Assembly: GCA_029962745.1 (NCBI GenBank)
Contig: CM057158.1
Location: 5,450,602 to 5,514,601 of the forward strand
Length of the DNA stretch: 64,000 nt
Direction of reading: 5' to 3'
Source of the DNA: Echinometra lucunter
Taxonomy: Eukaryota; Echinodermata; Echinoidea; Camarodonta; Echinometridae
Part shown: positions 59,683-64,000 of the stretch, piece by piece
Numbering within the stretch: the stretch's first letter is position 1
Layout of the letters: every line of letters begins with the position of its first letter
Notes under the pieces: model-generated
Told to the model about the DNA's origin: nothing
What the model saw: the letters and a program-made list of their open reading frames with translations, nothing else
The model's database searches: none
Program-made: the position numbers and the translations under genes

Positions 59683-61213
59683 TAACACCATTCAGACATG
59701 TTCTAGTCTGGTGTAGTTGACATCATTTAAGCAGAATTGTCCAAAGCACTAGATACAAGATTGTGGTTGGCAACATCCATTACATATACATATTCTATCT
59801 CTTAGCAAGTGAGACACCTTGTCCTGACACTAAGTAACTTCATTAAATCTGGATAATCATGTTTTCTTATTTGTGCTCCAAGAACAGTGCTTTGGGTAAT
59901 TCTGCTACAGAGGGTGACGATGAAATGGGATTTTCCCATTTTCTTAATTTTTGTTTCAAAAATGTCTAAGGTAAGACATTCCTGAAACAGATATATCTTA
60001 GCACTATTGATCTGAAAATGAGATGCCCTAACTCTTATTCAAAAAAGTTACACCTCTGTGAGGATAATGTTCCACCAAGGTGAATAGGTATTTTGTATCG
60101 GTCCATAAGCGTTTAGACCAAACTCCAAACAAAAAACCCATAACAATTAGACTGCTTTTTATGCAAATTTATGGAAAGGTATTTATATGAAGTATTCATG
60201 TTAAAATAATGGTAAAGAGATTATAGAGATTGACCAATCTCTCCATTCAGGTTGTGTGATTTGCTTTTACATGTTGAATGCGCAGTGAAACTATGAAATC
60301 AGAAACTGAGAAACCCAATAGTGATAATAGGTGAATTATAGTATGATTTGAAGTTCTTTGTATTTTATTTTTTGTTGAATTTGAATGTGTACCCCCTAAT
60401 CTGCATCATATTTTGAAAATTATCCGACTCCTAACCTATTATCACACCTTGAATGGCTGGCCAAAACTTCACCATTTCGAGGCATCATGAATTAATATTA
60501 ACAGCGAAGCAATTTCGCATCCATTGAAATGCCCAGTGCTTTTCAATTTGGTGTGTCGTATGATGAAAATATGCACAATATGTTGTGAATATTATGGACT
60601 TGGATTTATGTGTGGAAAAGGAAAGTCTAATAAAAAGCTATAAAATTGACCCCTTGTCTGCCATCTTGTCATTTGTAATGTATTTTAGATTCTTTTTAGA
60701 ATTTATTAGCATTTTAGAAGTGGTGCCCGTTGTTATCTCAAAACTTTTGATTTTCGGAATGTGCTGTAGTTTTGTGCTGGTATACATTTCATTTAGTTGA
60801 TTTCCTCTAGGCACAGGATACAGTGGAAAGTGGTATAGGGAGATCTGATAGAGCAATATTCCTGATACACATGTATAACAAGGTCATATTCCGGTCCCAG
60901 CTCTTTATATTCTATTGTTTTTTAACCCTGATATACATGTAACGAGATTCCTGATATAATAAGGTAATTTTGATGATCCCAAGGAGCTCGTTATAATGAG
61001 TTTCCATTGTATTACATTCTTAATGATTTGAAAGTACTCGTGGAGTGCAGTAATGAGTGTGTTGATGTGGGTGCACGAGGACAAAGACACATCCCCCCTT
61101 TCCATACAAGATTTTGAAATACCTAGTGATTGTGCACCATGATATCAAGAAGAATTTTTCCACACTTTTTTCCTTTGTTTGGCCACGTGTGAATGTATGC
61201 GATGTTTGAACTT
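59683..61213 (+). other. 3' flank/3' UTR of the ADP/ATP carrier, no other gene
   Basis: Unique AT-rich sequence without repeats or further coding signals. Confidence 0.5.
60629..60634 (+). promoter_or_regulatory. Possible polyadenylation signal of the ADP/ATP carrier
   Basis: AATAAA about 950 nt after the stop codon, followed by T/GT-rich sequence. It would imply a roughly 1-kb 3' UTR; other sites were not excluded. Confidence 0.4.
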
Positions 61214-61631
61214 GGGGCGTGTTGCAAGAAAGTTGCAATCAATTGCAAATCCCCTAAATCAGTGGAAAGTCTTGTGATTACATGTAATTGCAAATTTGGA
61301 ATTGATCGCAACTTACAGTTCCTCCTGGGTGGTGTTTCATAAAGCTGTTCGTAAGTTACGCATGACTTTACGCACGACTGGAACATGTTCTTGGGTGCTA
61401 ATCAGATTCTCAATCATTTACATGTAGCACAAGAACATATCACCAGTCGTGCGTAGAGTTGTGCGCAACTTTCGAACAGCTTTATGAACCCCCCCCCCCC
61501 CAGTGGCCAGAAAACGTTGCGCTTAATATAACATTACGCAGAAGTCTTTCAAGCGCAAATCAAGCGCAACTTTACAATCGATTGCAAAAAAGTTGGGGTT
61601 GATGAACTCCACTTTCTTGCAAAACCCCCTT
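61214..61631. repeat. Foldback repeat with TTGCAA(G/A)...GCAATTGAT words, outer element
   Basis: The left end GGGGCGTGTTGCAAGAAAGT and right end ACTTTCTTGCAAAACCCCCT are inverted. It is interrupted by the element at 61331-61500, and each half also contains GCAATC(A/G)ATTGCAA words. Confidence 0.55.
61331..61500. repeat. Foldback MITE, GGTGTTTCATAAAGCTGTTCG termini
   Basis: The left arm GTGTTTCATAAAGCTGTTCG, TTACGC, CGCACGACTGG and the right arm CCAGTCGTGCGTA, GCGCAAC, CGAACAGCTTTATGAA pair with each other. The right end runs into poly(C) of about 13 bases. Confidence 0.82.
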
Positions 61632-61721
61632 AGTTTGGACTTGCTCAAAGGTGAGAAACACTGGAATACTAGAGTGATCAGGATGTCTAAAACGCCCCCA
61701 TCCCCCCCCCCCCCCCCACAC

Positions 61722-61905
61722 GGATGCTTCACAAAGCTGTGCGCAAAGTTACGCAAGACTTCAGAATTTTTTGAATACGAAGCCAAATGGGATACAGTTA
61801 TACAGTTAAAACAAGAGGAAATCCTCGGGTATTTCTTTGGCTTTTCATAGCCAAATCAGTATTAAAGTCATGTAACCTTTCGCACAGCTTTGTGAAACAC
61901 CCCCG
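61722..61905. repeat. Foldback MITE, CTTCACAAAGCTGTGCG termini
   Basis: The left arm GATGCTTCACAAAGCTGTGC and right arm GCACAGCTTTGTGAAACACC are inverted. It is a relative of the element at 61331-61500. Confidence 0.82.
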
Positions 61906-63261
61906 GATTCTGTTTTTGCCGAGAGGGATTTTAATCGATATATTTTTTTATGGAGGGGGGGGGGGGCGGAGTTTTCTGTTAACATGGACATGTTGGAAAT
62001 TGTTTTAAAGAACCAGCAAATTTAAATTAAGTGTGGAGTGAATATTGAATATTTCGAAATAAAAAAAGGACATGCATAATACAAGCCACTGCCTTTTTTT
62101 TACAGTTGCTTGGATCTGCATATTACATTGTGGTACAAGGTGAGCAGACTTCCAGAAAAAAGGGCAATTCTTAGCTTATGTCATCAGCCCAATGTTCCAA
62201 TTCTTTTGCAGATCAGGAAACGATAAGTGAAAATTTAGGAGTAATGTTTTTTCTGTACTTTTTATGTGGTTCTAGTAAACTCTCTACTGTCCCTAATCAT
62301 CCTACCCCTCTTTCTGCACCTTTTTAAAAAAGATTTTCATTGAAAGCAATTCCTCATCTGGGCCACTGGTATTCAAAGAATAACGGTCAAATTTGGAAGT
62401 CCATGCGCCAAATTTAAATCCATTCAGAATCCCCCACTTCGTATTCTTGAAATGACTCGCCCATTTTCATTCATGGAAAAGCGCTTATCTTGCATTATTC
62501 TGAATACAATTGAACCCTCTAAATTGATTCATGCAAGAATGTGGCTAGATTTGACATCTTTATCAAGCATTATTGACATTTACAATGTGTATTCTGGAAT
62601 GCATGATCAAAGTCCAAACTTTAACGGTTTGTTCTACATGCCACATGGTCATTATTTTTTTCTGATATTACTGATATATTTTGCATACTAGAAACCAATT
62701 ATTCATGTCAAAACATGAATGACTTATCTTTAATCTCTAAATAAAAACTTTTAGTTTCATGACCCACTAACTACCTTCAACAAAATGACAAGCAAACGCG
62801 GAATCTAGTAATTCTGTGATTAAAAGGAGATCTCAAGCCCCCAACCCCACCCCCCCCAAAAAAAAAAAAATCAATTGTAATGAAAGCAGAGGTGAAAGCA
62901 GAAATGAAGCAGAAAATAAAAGGCTGAAAAACAAACACTTGAAAGAAAATTAGACAGAAGAAAGGAAAAATAAATTTCTTTTTGTTATGAAGATAATGGG
63001 AGATTCCTGTCTTTACATTTCACACCACATACAGACATGTACATGCCATTATCAAGATTATGCCTGGTTTTCAGCAATTCACCAGCATTAAGTATTCTCA
63101 AATGACTTTTCTTACACATTGTATGTGAACAAAATATGTCACACTTTAACATTAAGTTCATTAATAGTATCTGTTTATTTAAAAATGATCCATCATACAA
63201 ATGCTTAGACATTTTATGATACGGTAGGTCAATAGCTTTCAAAAAATGAAAGAAATCAAGG
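61906..63261. other. Non-coding, no gene recognised
   Basis: Poly(G) near 61957-61966 and poly(C)/poly(A) near 62850-62870. No supported gene or repeat family. Confidence 0.45.
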
Positions 63262-63495
63262 GTTTAGTGCAACAAAGGGCTATCTGTGTTTTTGGCCATT
63301 TTGAGTAAACTTGCAATGAAGTTATGTTGTAAACACTGGATTCATACAGATGGCCATACCTACTTTGGGTGATACCCTGCTGTAGCAAAGTTTGCTGTGG
63401 AAAGTACCAGTGGGTTCCTGGTCTCTTATTGATCATTTTGATATCAAAACCTCATTTTGACCGAAAAATGCAGATAGCCCTTTGTTGCACTAAAC
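63262..63495. repeat. MITE-like element, GTTTAGTGCAACAAAGGGC termini
   Basis: The left end GTTTAGTGCAACAAAGGGCT is matched inversely at the right end by GCCCTTTGTTGCACTAAAC; TATCTG and CAGATA continue the pairing. About 234 bp, non-coding. Confidence 0.85.
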
Positions 63496-64000
63496 TCTCG
63501 AAATAACTTTGAAAAGGTAGAATGTGTTAAAAAATAAATCAGAAAAACAGTGCCATATGAAGGAATAAAATGACCGAATCAGTGCGGCATAAATGCTTAC
63601 CACAGCTTTCACATGTACATATATCTTCATAAATGGGTTGCCCTATGCCAATAATAGTACATGTGTATTCCTCAAGATTCCCTCATAGAAAAAAATATGG
63701 CATTAAAAATTACATTAAAATCGAAGATACTTTTCACAAAATAAAAGTGAATTCTGAATGAAGTGTGACCAGTTAATATGAATCATGTTTTAGTTGCCTT
63801 TAATAGCCAAATGTAGTGGCATGAAAATACAAGTACATGTCAAGGAACAGGCCTATGGGGTTTACATGTACATGTATAAGAGAGATTTCTTGCTGTCAAA
63901 CCATCCTCCATTAACGGGCTGATTTCTTTGAAATTTCCTATTCAAGATTCCACGAAAATGCAGCTGACGATCTCGGTGGAGGACTAGCATGTCGATCTAA
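63496..64000. other. Non-coding to window end
   Basis: AT-rich unique sequence, no gene seen. Confidence 0.5.

Overview
This is eukaryotic, AT-rich, intron-bearing DNA from an animal. It is dominated by simple repeats, long poly(G)/poly(C) runs and short inverted-repeat (foldback, MITE-like) transposons. Together with the protein families present, this suggests a marine invertebrate deuterostome, most likely a sea urchin (echinoid). That assignment is an inference from repeat style and gene content; no species-diagnostic marker was seen. All splice junctions were placed by eye from consensus sites, reading-frame continuity and family knowledge.

Four gene loci are well supported. (1) 2780-3694 (minus): an intronless coding exon for a TMEM45/DUF716-type multi-pass membrane protein, with an acceptor showing that a 5' non-coding exon lies further right. 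(2) 36200-40528 (plus): a three-exon mitochondrial ADP/ATP carrier (ANT, SLC25 family) copy, broken in its last exon by a 5-nt insertion and a downstream in-register TAG. (3) 45656-50337 (minus): a five-coding-exon pectin acetylesterase/Notum-family gene. Assembled, it encodes 557 residues with an N-terminal membrane anchor, and the positions of the catalytic Ser and His are replaced. (4) 56197-59682 (plus): an intact three-exon ADP/ATP carrier of 302 residues with the same exon structure as locus 2. Loci 2 and 4 are a same-orientation paralogous pair flanking the esterase-like gene.

Region by region. 1-2.8 kb holds foldback repeats and the 3' flank of the TMEM45-like gene. 3.8-31.9 kb is gene-poor: polypurine tracts, a Helitron-like element with a roughly 161-bp minisatellite full of AGGTCA half-sites, a hAT-type element with a perfect 8-bp target duplication at 22977-23733, two copies of a roughly 560-bp near-perfect palindrome, and several smaller MITEs. 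32.0-32.6 kb looks like a first exon or promoter on the minus strand. 34-42.4 kb holds tRNA-like SINE sequences, the broken ANT copy and a 1.69-kb hAT-type element with an 8-bp target duplication just after it. 45.6-50.3 kb is the esterase-like gene, whose central introns contain partial and decayed copies of its own exon 3. 51-56 kb is repeats and a local segmental duplication. 56.2-60.6 kb is the intact ANT gene, and the last 4 kb holds nested foldback elements.

The genes do not form a pathway. The most interesting biology is the membrane-anchored, apparently catalytically dead esterase-family protein with its cluster of exon-3 relics, and the paired functional and broken carrier genes. No bacterial-type operons, CRISPR arrays, rRNA genes or convincing functional tRNA genes were seen.
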